Made by a program: the position numbers and the translations under genes | Notes under the pieces: model-generated | Seen by the model: only the letters and a program-made list of their open reading frames with translations | Told to the model about the DNA's origin: nothing | Database searches by the model: none | Shown: positions 9,251-17,519 of the stretch, piece after piece | How the letters are laid out: every line of letters begins with the position of its first letter | Numbering within the stretch: the first letter of the stretch is position 1 | Source of the DNA: Ectobacillus panaciterrae DSM 19096 | GTDB lineage: Bacteria > Bacillota > Bacilli > Bacillales > Bacillaceae_G | Assembly: GCF_000430785.1 (NCBI RefSeq) | Contig: NZ_AUMR01000018.1 | Coordinates: forward strand, 1-64,000 | DNA length: 64,000 bases | Reading direction: 5' to 3'

Positions 9251-10477
9251 ATGCTCGGTAAACAATTACAAAAAGATGTCATTGTTGTTGGTGGAGGACC
9301 GGCGGGTATGATGCTCGGCTTATTACTTGCAAAGGTTGGAGTTCAAGTAATCGTCCTTGAGAGTCACGATAATTTTGACCGTGAATATCGTGGAGAAGTG
9401 CTTCAGCCTCGTTTTGTTCAATTGCTTGATCAATTGCAATTACGTACGTATATTGAACAATTGCCTCATTCTAAGTTAAAGAAAGGTGCCTTTTATCATT
9501 ATGATAAAAAGAAAGGAAACTTTGATTTTGCTTCTATGATTGCAGGAGTACCATATGCGCTATGGATTCCTCAACCTATCTTACTTCAAGCACTGTACGC
9601 AAAAGCAAAGGAATATCCAACTTTTGATATGTTGTTTCATGCTCCGGTGAAAAAACTGATTGAAAAAGATGGAACGGTGACAGGAGTAGTTGTTGAGCAA
9701 GAAAATAAAGAATTGCTGGAAATTCAGGCAAAGATAACAGTCGGGGCTGATGGACGGTTTTCCACTATTCGTCGTTTAGGAGGTTTTGAATTAGAATATG
9801 AATATTATCCAGGTGATTTGATTTGGTTTAGTGTAAAACGGCCGCCTCATTGGGGAGAAGAATTACAATTTAAAATTACAGAGGGGCATAGCTATATAAC
9901 ACTTCCCAAATACCCTGATTTACTTCAAGTCGGCGTCGCTTTACCACGAGGTGAATGGAAAGAAACACAGCGTCAAGGAATAGAAACTTTTCGTAAAGAA
10001 ATTATGCATACGAACAAAGAGTTTTATGATTTCGCTGAATCTTTGGTTAACTTTAAACCATTCGTACCGCTCCAAGCCAAAAATCATATGGTTAAAACGT
10101 GGGCAAAGAATGGCTGCTTACTGATCGGTGATGCTGCTCATTGTTCATCTCCTGTAGGAGCAATAGGAGTTTCATTAGCAGTAACGACAGCAGTTGTAGC
10201 GGCTGATGTTATTTGGGACGCATTGCAAAAACATGATGTCTCAGCTAAAGTTCTCGGTAGAGTCCAAGAAATTCGAAGTGAGGAGATTGAGGAAATTCAC
10301 CAAATTCAAAAGCGAATGGGAAAGCTATTTTTTACTTCGTCAAAATTTATAAAAGGGATACGACCATACATCCTATCTGCTGCTTTCAAAACTCCGCTTT
10401 TTTCAATGATCCAGAAAAAGCTATTTGTCATGAAAAATCCTGTAGCCATTAATCCTGAATTTGTTTTCAACAAATAA
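9251..10477 (+). CDS. FAD-dependent monooxygenase (PHBH/UbiH-like)
   Basis: A 408-residue group A flavoprotein monooxygenase. The N-terminal dinucleotide-binding motif VVGGGPAGMMLG lies at about residues 12-23, and the second FAD motif GDAAHCSSPVGAIG is at about 292-305; a DG motif (GADGRFS) is also present. Such enzymes hydroxylate aromatic or polyketide substrates with NAD(P)H, and several inactivate antibiotics; I cannot tell the substrate. ATG at 9251 has AAAGGAGGA 10 bases upstream. No co-transcribed genes; the next transcript has its own promoter. Confidence 0.85.
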   Translation: MLGKQLQKDVIVVGGGPAGMMLGLLLAKVGVQVIVLESHDNFDREYRGEVLQPRFVQLLDQLQLRTYIEQLPHSKLKKGAFYHYDKKKGNFDFASMIAGVPYALWIPQPILLQALYAKAKEYPTFDMLFHAPVKKLIEKDGTVTGVVVEQENKELLEIQAKITVGADGRFSTIRRLGGFELEYEYYPGDLIWFSVKRPPHWGEELQFKITEGHSYITLPKYPDLLQVGVALPRGEWKETQRQGIETFRKEIMHTNKEFYDFAESLVNFKPFVPLQAKNHMVKTWAKNGCLLIGDAAHCSSPVGAIGVSLAVTTAVVAADVIWDALQKHDVSAKVLGRVQEIRSEEIEEIHQIQKRMGKLFFTSSKFIKGIRPYILSAAFKTPLFSMIQKKLFVMKNPVAINPEFVFNK

Positions 10478-10614
10478 CAAGATGACGACCATCTTTTCAC
10501 AGAAAAGACTAGCTAAACAATTTTTTTAGTAATGATTAGTAACTGAAATCTTGTTTATTTTCCATATACAGTGAACTACTTTGCGGTGGAATATTCTAAA
10601 TTCATATTATTTTA

Positions 10615-10643
10615 TTGACATACGAGAAAGAGAGGCGTATATT
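10615..10643 (+). promoter_or_regulatory. Sigma-A promoter of the T-box leader
   Basis: Perfect TTGACA (10615-10620), 17-bp spacer and TATATT (10638-10643), placing the start site a few bases downstream, ahead of T-box stem I. Confidence 0.8.
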
Positions 10644-10659
10644 ATAGAACTATATTAAT

Positions 10660-10947
10660 CAAGAGCATCATACGAAAAAATCAAACACGAGGAACGGGAG
10701 TAGTAGAAGACTTGCCATGGTATACAGAGAGCTGCGGGGTGGTGGAACGCAGTCGAATGGAACTTTGAACTCGCCCGGGAGTGGTAAGGCGGAATGAAAT
10801 AGATTCAGATTTCATATGTTTTAACGGCTGACTTACGTTATAAGGTCCTATGCAATGAGGTGGATTCTGAGTGAGAATCAACAAGAGTGGTACCGCGGCA
10901 GGCAAAAAGGCCCGTCGTCTCTTATTAAGAGACGACGGGCCTTTTTG
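10660..10947 (+). promoter_or_regulatory. T-box leader RNA, probable leucine specifier (CUC)
   Basis: A tRNA-sensing T-box. The distal stem I loop (AGCTGCG..GGGTGGTGGA..CGCAG, 10730-10755) and the T-box sequence AAGAGTGGTACCGCGG (10883-10898) are clear, followed by an intrinsic terminator at 10903-10947 (GGCCCGTCGTCTC stem, T5). Lower stem I pairs CGGG near 10695 with CCCG near 10779; by analogy with glyQS the specifier triplet just before that CCCG is CUC in GAA-CUC-G, leucine. The UGGU element would pair with a tRNA ending ACCA, consistent with tRNA-Leu. Uncharged tRNA-Leu should prevent termination and switch on the permease downstream. Confidence 0.9.
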
Positions 10948-10975
10948 TATGTACATCAAGGATTAGGGGGAATTA

Positions 10976-12364
10976 ATGATTATGAGTAAAAATGGGAAAC
11001 AGTTAGAGAGAACCATGCAATCGAGACATATCATGATGATGGCGCTTGGAGGGGCCATAGGAGCAGGGTTGTTTAAAGGAAGCAGCACAGCCATTGATAT
11101 GGCCGGCCCGTCGGTCATTATCGCATATCTTATCGGAGGGATTATATTACTTTTCATTATGCAAGGATTGGCCGAAATGGCAGTGCGAAATAGAGAAGCA
11201 CGAACATTTCGCGACTTGGTTCAGCCTCTTTTAGGAAACTATGCTGCTTATTTTCTTGACTGGATTTATTGGAAGATGTGGGTTTTAAATATAGCTGCTG
11301 AAGCGGTAGTCGCTGCCGTTTTCTTGCAATATTGGGTTCCAAATATCCCTATTTGGGTGCTGGCTTTAATCGTTTCAGTCGTCGTTACTGTTGTGAACGT
11401 GTTGTCGGTTAAACTCTTTGCAGAGACGGAGTATTGGCTGGCATTACTTAAAATCAGTGTCATCGTACTTTTTATCTTATTCGGCATTATCACCTTGTCA
11501 GTTTCGTTTCAAGGTCATACAGCTCCAGGCTTGTCAAATCTTACAAATCACGGAGGCTTCTTTCCGAACGGGATGAGCGGATTGGTTACCGCTATGCTGG
11601 TCGTTATTTATTCTTATGGCGGAACTGAAATGATCGGCGTTACGTTGGCAGAGACGAAAGATCCTGAAAAAGTTGTGCCAAAGGCAGTAAGGGGCACTTT
11701 GACCCGTATTATTTCTTTTTATATTTTGCCGTTTTTCGTCATTGTGAGCCTTATCCCTTGGAAGCAAGTCAATTCTGTTCAGCAGAGTCCATTTGTGACT
11801 GTATTTAAAACCGTGGGAATTCCATATGCAGATCATATTATGAATGCAGTCATATTGTTGGCAATCATCTCTTCCATGAATTCTGGCTTGTATGCAGCTT
11901 CACGTGTCCTTTATACACAAGCTATGGATGGACGGATTCCAAAACTTTTTTCTAAACTTTCCAAAAAGCATGTGCCCGTCTACGCCATATTGGCTTGTAC
12001 AACTTCGTTATATATAGGTGTAATGATTTCCTTGTTTGCGGGAAGCAAAACATTCGAATACCTAATGGGTTCTCTGGGATATACGGTTTTATTTATCTGG
12101 ATTATTATTGCGCTGTCTCATTTAAAGTGCCGCAAAAATCAGAAACAGCAAGCACGTTATTATGTCCGATTATTTCCTTTTACCACTTGGTTAGCGCTCA
12201 TTTCTTTGTTTGCTGTATTAGTAGGAGTCGTTCTTACTTCCTCCATTGCAGTGACATCTGTAACAGCCGGCATTTATCTTTTCATTACAATTACCTACGC
12301 AGTGTTTCGTTCCCGTTCAACAAAACGGTTAAACGAGAATGTGATGAATATGCAGAACTTTTGA
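10976..12364 (+). CDS. APC-family amino-acid permease, probable leucine permease (YvbW-like)
   Basis: A 462-residue amino acid-polyamine-organocation transporter with about twelve membrane helices. The N-terminal helix 1 motif GGAIGAGLFKGS and the YSYGGTEMIG block of helix 6 are conserved. It is controlled by the T-box directly upstream, whose specifier reads as Leu; B. subtilis yvbW is a known Leu T-box permease with the same arrangement, so I infer leucine or branched-chain uptake. ATG at 10976 follows AGGGGG with five bases spacing. Monocistronic; terminator at 12450. Confidence 0.9.
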   Translation: MIMSKNGKQLERTMQSRHIMMMALGGAIGAGLFKGSSTAIDMAGPSVIIAYLIGGIILLFIMQGLAEMAVRNREARTFRDLVQPLLGNYAAYFLDWIYWKMWVLNIAAEAVVAAVFLQYWVPNIPIWVLALIVSVVVTVVNVLSVKLFAETEYWLALLKISVIVLFILFGIITLSVSFQGHTAPGLSNLTNHGGFFPNGMSGLVTAMLVVIYSYGGTEMIGVTLAETKDPEKVVPKAVRGTLTRIISFYILPFFVIVSLIPWKQVNSVQQSPFVTVFKTVGIPYADHIMNAVILLAIISSMNSGLYAASRVLYTQAMDGRIPKLFSKLSKKHVPVYAILACTTSLYIGVMISLFAGSKTFEYLMGSLGYTVLFIWIIIALSHLKCRKNQKQQARYYVRLFPFTTWLALISLFAVLVGVVLTSSIAVTSVTAGIYLFITITYAVFRSRSTKRLNENVMNMQNF

Positions 12365-12449
12365 TTTTGATGATGGCAGCTTTCAGTAAATTGAAAACCT
12401 TGCATAAATGTAACGAGATCATAAGATGAATGATTGCAAGGATAAAGTA

Positions 12450-12487
12450 AAAAGGAAAACGCCTCGTACAGAAGTGTTTTCCTTTTT
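12450..12487 (+). terminator. Terminator of the T-box permease
   Basis: AAAGGAAAACgc...GTGTTTTCCTTTTT hairpin with T tract. Confidence 0.8.
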
Positions 12488-12524
12488 CGTATTTGCTGAT
12501 TATTGTGCTAAATGGTGTTTCGTT

Positions 12525-12720
12525 TCATTTTTCATCTATACCCTCTGCTATTTTACCTAAAAGATGCAAAAACTGGGTTCGTTCCTCGGCAGAAAGAACG
12601 GACAATATTTCACATAAGAACTCATCTCTGTTTGTAACGATCGTTTCAATGAAGTTGTATCCTTCTTCCGTCAGCTGCAGCCATACGACGCGGCGGTCGG
12701 CTTCATCGCGGATGCCTAAA
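12525..12720 (-). pseudogene. MarR-family regulator, C-terminal remnant
   Basis: The minus strand encodes about 64 residues beginning LGIRDEADRRVVWLQLTEEG and ending in a stop at 12525. DRRVVWLQLTEEG is the wing of a MarR winged helix, and the following segment matches the C-terminal dimerisation helices. Everything upstream of the wing is missing: the sequence to the right is AT-rich and has no related frame. No start codon or ribosome binding site. A dead fragment; it has diverged from the intact MarR at 7425-7913. Confidence 0.75.
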
Positions 12721-12807
12721 TAAAAACTTTGTTCAAAATCAAATTATAAATCTTCTTATATAGACAAAAAAGAAAACATAAGACAGTAGTTTTGTAAGAT
12801 CATTTCA

Positions 12808-12836
12808 TTGACATCCATTTTCGCATTGCATATGAT
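12808..12836 (+). promoter_or_regulatory. Sigma-A promoter of the manganese riboswitch transcript
   Basis: TTGACA (12808-12813), 17-bp spacer, TATGAT (12831-12836), just upstream of the aptamer. Confidence 0.8.
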
Positions 12837-12840
12837 AAAG

Positions 12841-13018
12841 CTGTAAATTCAATAACTCCTAAAGGGGAGTAGCTTTTACAGCAAAGTCGTCAATACAGAG
12901 CATACGCTCTCGGCTTTGTTGGCAACTTACGGTTGTTAGCGAGACCTTTACCTGTTGTGTTGGTAGAGGCTTTATTTGTTCAAGACCTTTGCCGCACGCG
13001 GTAAAGGTCTTTTTGTTT
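12841..13018 (+). promoter_or_regulatory. yybP-ykoY family (Mn2+) riboswitch with terminator platform
   Basis: Hallmarks of the yybP-ykoY aptamer are present in order: CCTAAAGGGGAGTAGC (12859-12874), GTCGTCA, GGCTTTGTTGGCAAC and GCGAGACCTTTACC (12939-12952). The expression platform is a terminator at 12981-13015 (AGACCTTTGCC..GGTAAAGGTCTTTTT); the aptamer strand GAGACCTTTACC can pair with the terminator arm GGTAAAGGTC, giving mutually exclusive structures. This class binds Mn2+ and usually turns on manganese-exporter genes. Here the next gene is a small FbpB-like protein. Confidence 0.85.
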
Positions 13019-13088
13019 TCATGCATGTATCGTACATAGTGATACAGTATACTTTAACAAATTCAGAAACCATAGGAGGAAAACAAGT

Positions 13089-13247
13089 ATGAGAAAAATG
13101 AAAAGTTCATTAAAAGGATTGACGGAGAAATTCAAGCAAGAGATTATGAAGGATAAGTTGGAATTGGAAAAAATTGAAAGGAGGCTTGAAGAGAGGCACG
13201 AAAATAGAACGAAGCATATGGGACGCGCATCATTGAACAGAGCTTGA
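13089..13247 (+). CDS. FbpB-like small basic protein (Fur-regulated basic protein family)
   Basis: A 52-residue, highly charged protein starting MRKMKSSLKGLTEKFKQEI and continuing KDKLELEKIERRLEERH, which matches the FbpB family: small basic proteins that in B. subtilis assist the iron-sparing sRNA FsrA. ATG at 13089 has AGGAGGAAAA ideally placed. It lies about 75 bp beyond the manganese-riboswitch terminator with no obvious second promoter or Fur box between, so it may be the riboswitch target. Its stop overlaps the start of a CutC remnant. Confidence 0.7.
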   Translation: MRKMKSSLKGLTEKFKQEIMKDKLELEKIERRLEERHENRTKHMGRASLNRA

Positions 13248-13417
13248 TGACGTGTATCATCGTGGAAGGCGGTTTGGCTCCGAGTTGTGGACTTATAGAG
13301 TATGCATGCAGTGAATTGGTCATCCCGGTTCATGTCATGATTCGTCCGCACAGCCGCTTTTTTTATTATCAGGAAGATGATATGAAAACAATGACAGACT
13401 GCTTCATCATTTCGTGA
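13247..13417 (+). pseudogene. cutC: CutC (copper homeostasis) remnant
   Basis: A 56-codon frame includes VEGGLAPSCGLIEYA, SELVIPVHVMIRPHSRFFYY and QEDDMKTM, which correspond to residues of roughly 28-75 of CutC (GGLTPSYG...IPVHVMIRP). The first strand of the TIM barrel and all of the C-terminal two thirds are missing, and the frame ends in a stop soon after. It has no ribosome binding site of its own; the ATG at 13247 overlaps the FbpB-like stop. Truncated at both ends and non-functional. Confidence 0.75.
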
Positions 13418-13581
13418 TATAAAAGCAACATAAAGTGTAATCGTAATATATATGCAGATAAAAAGCTGAAACCTTGTAAACTTCTGCGCAGGAAACATAA
13501 GCATCGTGCATACAGGAAAAATAACACTTGACTTTTTTTCCCTCTTTTAGGAGAATGATTGAAAAGGAAGGGGAGATGCCG

Positions 13582-13884
13582 ATGCTGCCGTATTTGCTGG
13601 ATTGGTTTAGCTTCTTGCATTTGAACGATTGGATGGACATGCTGACTTTTGTTGTGTTCCTTCTGAGCATTCACCAGGCGATCTCTCATGACAGCGTTCT
13701 TCTATATTATTCTTCTCATTCCGCTTCTACACAAGTCCAGTCACCGCCGGAGACCGCTGGTTTAAAGCATCAGACTCTTCCGCTTGCTGTACTTTTTTTG
13801 ATTCGTTATATAGCCGCTATTGTAAGAAAAAAGGATGGAAATGATGCACATTGCTCCTCTTCATGTTATGTCGTGAACAGTTAG
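13582..13884 (+). CDS. Hypothetical protein, about 100 aa, one or two membrane segments
   Basis: A frame of about 100 residues starting MLPYLLDWFSFLHLNDWMDM (or two codons earlier), with a hydrophobic segment near residues 18-32 and another near 66-80. AAGGAAGGGGAG precedes the start at a plausible distance. I do not recognise a family. It stands in a decayed stretch, and the C-terminal CSSSCYVVNS looks random, so it may be a remnant as well. Confidence 0.4.
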   Translation: MLPYLLDWFSFLHLNDWMDMLTFVVFLLSIHQAISHDSVLLYYSSHSASTQVQSPPETAGLKHQTLPLAVLFLIRYIAAIVRKKDGNDAHCSSSCYVVNS

Positions 13885-13908
13885 CCCATAATAAGGAGGA
13901 GACCAAGC

Positions 13909-14025
13909 ATGTGGATACGTTTCATTTTCATCGGTTTTTTCTCATTAACGGCAATTACTCTTTGGGGATATCAGATCATCGAGATTATTCACGCGTACAG
14001 CGACACGTTTTTTCATAAAAATTGA
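13909..14025 (+). CDS. Small membrane protein, 38 aa
   Basis: A 38-residue protein with one membrane helix (IRFIFIGFFSLTAITLWGY) and a short polar tail ending FFHKN. The ribosome binding site AAGGAGGAG lies nine bases before the ATG at 13909, and a strong terminator follows right after the stop. The good translation signals and hairpin make it a credible gene in spite of its size; function unknown. Confidence 0.6.
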   Translation: MWIRFIFIGFFSLTAITLWGYQIIEIIHAYSDTFFHKN

Positions 14026-14034
14026 TAGGTAAAG

Positions 14035-14069
14035 AGGAACACCGCCTGGAAATATGGCGGTGTTCCTTC
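14035..14069 (+). terminator. Terminator after the 38-aa membrane protein
   Basis: AGGAACACCGCC..GGCGGTGTTCCT perfect stem; U-tract weak. Confidence 0.7.
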
Positions 14070-14314
14070 GTTACGCCTTCCAGTACAGTTAATTTTCAAC
14101 CGCGTAAGCTTCGTTTCATCAAACCGAATGCCTTACTTATCAATTTCTTCTCTTTATATCAATGCAGTCAACAAATATTGAAAAGATGGTGCCTTTAGAG
14201 CCATTGAAGTGTGAATCGTGAAGGGATAGGAAAATGATGTTTTATGAGGCAGTGAAGGTGTGGGAAGGAAACGAAAGGGAAGACAATAAATGATCAGGCA
14301 ATGTGAACGATTAA

Positions 14315-14343
14315 AGAAGGCTAGGAACACTAGCCTTCTTTTC
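14315..14343. terminator. Terminator of the HD-domain gene (bidirectional)
   Basis: GAAGGCTAG..CTAGCCTTC stem with A and T tracts; the HD-domain stop codon lies inside the stem. Confidence 0.75.
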
Positions 14344-14875
14344 TCTCGGTCGCAGAGGAGACATTCTGCAGTTCGTTGTCAATCATCTTATCTAAACGCT
14401 GCATTGCCTTTAAAGCTTTATCATAGGAAATCGCCCGGTAATGATGCTGGCCGCCCGGTTCTTCATCCATTTCGTCCGCGAGCTTGATCAGCTGCTGGAG
14501 GGAGTTGCGTTCAATCGTTTTAGTAGGTAAAAAAGAATCGGTGTGGAATAAAATCGCGAGAGAAATTTCTTTTGCGGTTTTTGGATGTTCTCCTAAACGA
14601 ATGAGCAGCTTATGCGCGCGTTCTGCCCCTTTGATCGCGTGAATATCATTCTTTTTATATAATTCATAATCCCATTTTCCGTCGCGGTACCATGTGTAAT
14701 GTCCGATATCGTGAAGGAAGCCGGCTTTAGCAGCCAAATCGACTGGGATACCGTGCTTTTTCGCCAAGCGGAAGGCGTGATACGCCACGGCGATGGCATG
14801 CACCATACCGGACCGCTTTACATACTTTTGAGCAATCGGGTGTTGGAAAATTTGTTCTAATGTTACATTGCGCAT
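14330..14875 (-). CDS. HD-domain hydrolase
   Basis: A 181-residue protein with the HD metal-dependent phosphohydrolase signature: His in MVHAIAVAYHAFRLA (about residues 25-39), HDIGH at about 55-59 and Asp in LADEMDEEP near 137. Such proteins hydrolyse nucleotides or other phosphate esters; the substrate is not evident. ATG at 14875 follows AAAAAAGGAGGCGG. Single-gene unit with its own terminator. Confidence 0.85.
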   Translation of the reverse strand: MRNVTLEQIFQHPIAQKYVKRSGMVHAIAVAYHAFRLAKKHGIPVDLAAKAGFLHDIGHYTWYRDGKWDYELYKKNDIHAIKGAERAHKLLIRLGEHPKTAKEISLAILFHTDSFLPTKTIERNSLQQLIKLADEMDEEPGGQHHYRAISYDKALKAMQRLDKMIDNELQNVSSATERKEG

Positions 14876-15070
14876 AAAGACCGCCTCCTTTTTTTACTTA
14901 CAGTTCTTGAAAAACCATAAAGCACAATAAAGATGGTTGTTTTATTCAATATAAGCGGAACATACACGTTTTGTGAATTTGATATTTTGAATATTTTACT
15001 GCATGACGTTCTATTAGTAAAGTGATTGAGAAGATTTTATGACTTGGATTGTAAATTATAGAATGAAAAA

Positions 15071-15190
15071 TTGCTTGGATTTGTATTCATTATATTCGGT
15101 GTTGTGTTAGGGTCGGGGGCATATGAAGAAATCATGAAGCGGACAATTCAGAAAAGAAAGATGCTTGTAAGACAGAAAAAGCCGGTATGA
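15071..15190 (+). CDS. Possible small membrane protein, 39 aa
   Basis: In the otherwise empty 14876-15245 interval a TTG-initiated frame encodes a hydrophobic helix (LGFVFIIFGVVLGSGAY) followed by a very basic tail (KRTIQKRKMLVRQKK). The topology looks like a real small membrane protein, but there is no clear ribosome binding site and an in-frame stop lies four codons upstream. It could be a gene that has lost its start. Confidence 0.3.
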   Translation: MLGFVFIIFGVVLGSGAYEEIMKRTIQKRKMLVRQKKPV

Positions 15191-15201
15191 GTAGAAAAAA
15201 T

Positions 15202-15241
15202 AAAAGAGACGCTCTTTTCAATTGGAGGGTCTCTTTCATTT
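15202..15241. terminator. Bidirectional terminator
   Basis: AAAGAGACGCTC..GAGGGTCTCTTT stem with A and T tracts between 15190 and the small minus-strand gene. Confidence 0.75.
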
Positions 15242-15245
15242 TTTA

Positions 15246-15413
15246 CTACTTTATCCGGTATTCCTTCAGCTTTTCTTCCGGAATCGCTACAAACCGGTCG
15301 CCGCTTCTCATGCTGCACTCTTCCGCTTTTTGGACCGCTTCTTCAAATGTTTGGGCGTAGGAATAGATGAAATACCCGTCCTCTTCCACTCTGCAGATTA
15401 CATATCTGTCCAT
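15246..15413 (-). CDS. Small conserved-looking protein, 55 aa
   Basis: A 55-residue protein (starts MDRYVICRVEEDGYFIYSYA, ends EEKLKEYRIK) with an alternating strand/helix pattern. AAAGGAG sits eight bases before the ATG at 15413 and a terminator follows the stop. It may bind or modulate another protein, but I recognise no family. A dispersed 180-bp repeat begins about 40 bp upstream, so its promoter may lie within or be altered by that repeat. Confidence 0.65.
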   Translation of the reverse strand: MDRYVICRVEEDGYFIYSYAQTFEEAVQKAEECSMRSGDRFVAIPEEKLKEYRIK

Positions 15414-15452
15414 TGCTTGAACTCCTTTATATTTTAAGTCAAGAGATACAAC

Positions 15453-15633
15453 TTATATACAAGTGAATAAAAAACCGTCTTTTGATAGTGGGGAGAGATC
15501 ATCCGGCGACGTGCAGAAGTGGTCAAACCTTTGCTTCATGCAAGGGTAAACCAGAGAGAAGAAGCATGCAATATTCTCTTTTGGCTGCACATAGCACATG
15601 GAAATGTCGAAATTATCATTCACTTATATATAG
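15453..15633 (+). repeat. Dispersed repeat, copy R1 (about 180 bp, full length)
   Basis: Non-coding repeat with imperfect terminal inverted repeats (TTATATACAAGTGAAT / ATTCACTTATATATAG). Internal landmarks shared with other copies: AAAAACCGTC, GTGGGGAGAGATCATCCGGCG, GCAGAAGTGGTCAAACC, GGGTAAACCAGAGAG, ATAGCACATGG and GTCGAAATTAT. The middle can fold: CCTTTGC/GCAAGG. Homologous to R2 (inverted), R4 and R5. Confidence 0.8.
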
Positions 15634-15720
15634 ATGAAATCCTTCCGAAAATATAATATCGTAAAAGAGATGGAGAAAACAATGATATGATAAGATTAGA
15701 ACAAAAAAGGAGGCGGATTC

Positions 15721-16773
15721 ATGAGCATACCGATTCAGGAAAACCAAATCGTACAATACATAAAAGAACTCGTATCCATTCCGAGCCCTTCCGGTTATAC
15801 GGAGGAAGTGATTTCTCACGCGGTATCTTTCATGGAGAAATTAGGAGTGTCTTACGAAATTACGCGTAAAGGCGCGCTGCTTGCGACTATTAAAGGAAAA
15901 GATGATACAAAGCACCGGCTGTTGACCGCCCATGTGGACACATTGGGGGCAATGGTCAAAGAAATCAAAGGGGATGGACGCCTGAAGCTCACGATGGTGG
16001 GCGGTTTTCGCTGGAACTCCGTGGAAGGGGAATACTGCAAAATACATACGGCAGACGGAAAAGCTTACACAGGGACCATCTTGATCCATCAAACATCCGT
16101 TCATGTATACAAAAATGCCGAAGAAGTTAAGCGAGATGATGATCATATTGAGGTACGCGTCGATGAAACTGTTAAATCAAAAGAGGATGCAGAAAAGCTC
16201 GGCATCTCCGTAGGGGATTTCGTATCATTCGAACCGAGATTCGAAGTCTCAGACAGCGGGTTCGTCAAATCCAGACATTTGGATGATAAAGCAAGCGTAG
16301 GGATTCTCATGCATCTTATTCAAGTCATGAAAGAGGAAAACATCACGCTTCCGTATACGACGCATTTTTTGATTTCCAACAACGAAGAAATCGGATACGG
16401 CGGAAACTCCAACATTCCGGCGGAAACAGTGGAATATTTAGCTGTCGATATGGGAGCGATTGGAGACGGTCAAGCGACTGATGAATATACTGTATCTATT
16501 TGTGCGAAAGACTCCAGCGGACCGTATCATTATAAGCTGCGTCAGCATTTGGTGGAGCTGGCGAAAGCGAACGATATCGGATACAAAGTCGATATTTATC
16601 CGTTCTACGGCTCCGATGCTTCCGCTGCGATTCGAGCAGGGTATGATATCGTGCACGGATTGATCGGACCAGGCATTGATGCTTCCCATGCTTTCGAACG
16701 TACACATGTGAGCGCTTTGAAGCATACAGCGCATTTGTTGTGGCATTATTTGCGATCTTCTATGATTGAATAA
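15721..16773 (+). CDS. M42-family metallo-aminopeptidase
   Basis: A 350-residue co-catalytic zinc aminopeptidase (glutamyl aminopeptidase/endoglucanase-M group, like B. subtilis YsdC/YtoP). Metal ligands are visible in order: His in TAHVDTLG (about residue 70), Asp in SRHLDDKAS (about 189), the Glu pair in SNNEEIGYGG (about 222-223), Asp in AVDMGAIG (about 244) and a C-terminal His in DASHAFERTH (about 327). ATG at 15721 is preceded by AAAAAGGAGGCGG. Single gene with terminator. Confidence 0.94.
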   Translation: MSIPIQENQIVQYIKELVSIPSPSGYTEEVISHAVSFMEKLGVSYEITRKGALLATIKGKDDTKHRLLTAHVDTLGAMVKEIKGDGRLKLTMVGGFRWNSVEGEYCKIHTADGKAYTGTILIHQTSVHVYKNAEEVKRDDDHIEVRVDETVKSKEDAEKLGISVGDFVSFEPRFEVSDSGFVKSRHLDDKASVGILMHLIQVMKEENITLPYTTHFLISNNEEIGYGGNSNIPAETVEYLAVDMGAIGDGQATDEYTVSICAKDSSGPYHYKLRQHLVELAKANDIGYKVDIYPFYGSDASAAIRAGYDIVHGLIGPGIDASHAFERTHVSALKHTAHLLWHYLRSSMIE

Positions 16774-16785
16774 GCTGAGTAACGC

Positions 16786-16812
16786 TTCTTCTTTAGGAAG
16801 AGGCGTTTTTTA
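16786..16812 (+). terminator. Terminator of the M42 peptidase gene
   Basis: ACGCTTCTTC/GGAAGAGGCGT hairpin with T6. Confidence 0.8.
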
Positions 16813-16923
16813 TTTAAAGACCAGAATTTATAAAATTTCGTGCTTTTTCCATTTTATCTTTCTGTTCGCAGTATGCAACACAAGCCTATGTGCTTAGTAA
16901 AAAGACATAGGGGAGCTACTATA

Positions 16924-17105
16924 CTATATATAAATGATTTATAATTTCGACATAGGAAACGCTGCTATACAGAACCAAAGCCTGCACGCGCTTTCTCTCT
17001 ATGGTTTGCCCTTGTATGGGGCAGGAAAAGGGTTTGACCGCTTCTATGCTCCGCCGGATGCTCTTTCCCCATTATAAAACGGTTTTTTTATTCAGTTGTA
17101 TATAG
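16924..17105 (-). repeat. Dispersed repeat, copy R2 (about 180 bp, full length, inverted)
   Basis: Reverse orientation relative to R1. Read on the minus strand it runs CTATATACAACTGAATAAAA ... GAGCATCCGGCGGAGC ... GAAGCGGTCAAACCC ... AAGGGCAAACCATAGAGAG ... TATGTCGAAATTAT ... TATATATAG. Both tips are CTATATA/TATATAG. It lies in a 640-bp stretch (16774-17410) that otherwise holds only a terminator and promoter-like AT-rich sequence. Confidence 0.8.
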
Positions 17106-17519
17106 ACCGCTCTACGCTCATTTAAAAAGGATCGGACGGTTTTTCTCATGGGCTGTATCTTCTCTTTCCGTCAGGACGGAAAAATTACGTTTTTCCGGAA
17201 AAAAACCAACGTTAGTTCCGTAAATGTGGAAACATATGGATCCTTTCGCATACTTCTTTAAATCATAAATATATTTATAAAAGCAGTAAGTATATACAAA
17301 TATTGCTTTAGCAGTTAAGACTCCTTCTGAGAATTTATAATGTGAAAAATTGGAATGAAATTTGCTTGTAAGTTTAATAGAAGCACATTTCAGGTAAAGG
17401 AGGAGAGTATGTGCTTACATATTTGAAAGCGTTTTATAAAAAGCGCATACACATCTGTCCTTCAAATTTCTCATTACAAGATTCAGGGGAGATAAAACAG
17501 CGTGAGGAGATTATAAAAA

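Noticed and set aside
12493-12723. A 76-codon plus-strand frame
   Set aside because: It is antisense to the recognisable MarR C-terminal remnant and has no family character.
13019-13689. Several minus-strand frames of 87-161 codons
   Set aside because: Low-complexity translations antisense to the FbpB-like gene, the CutC remnant and a plus-strand small gene, with no ribosome binding sites.
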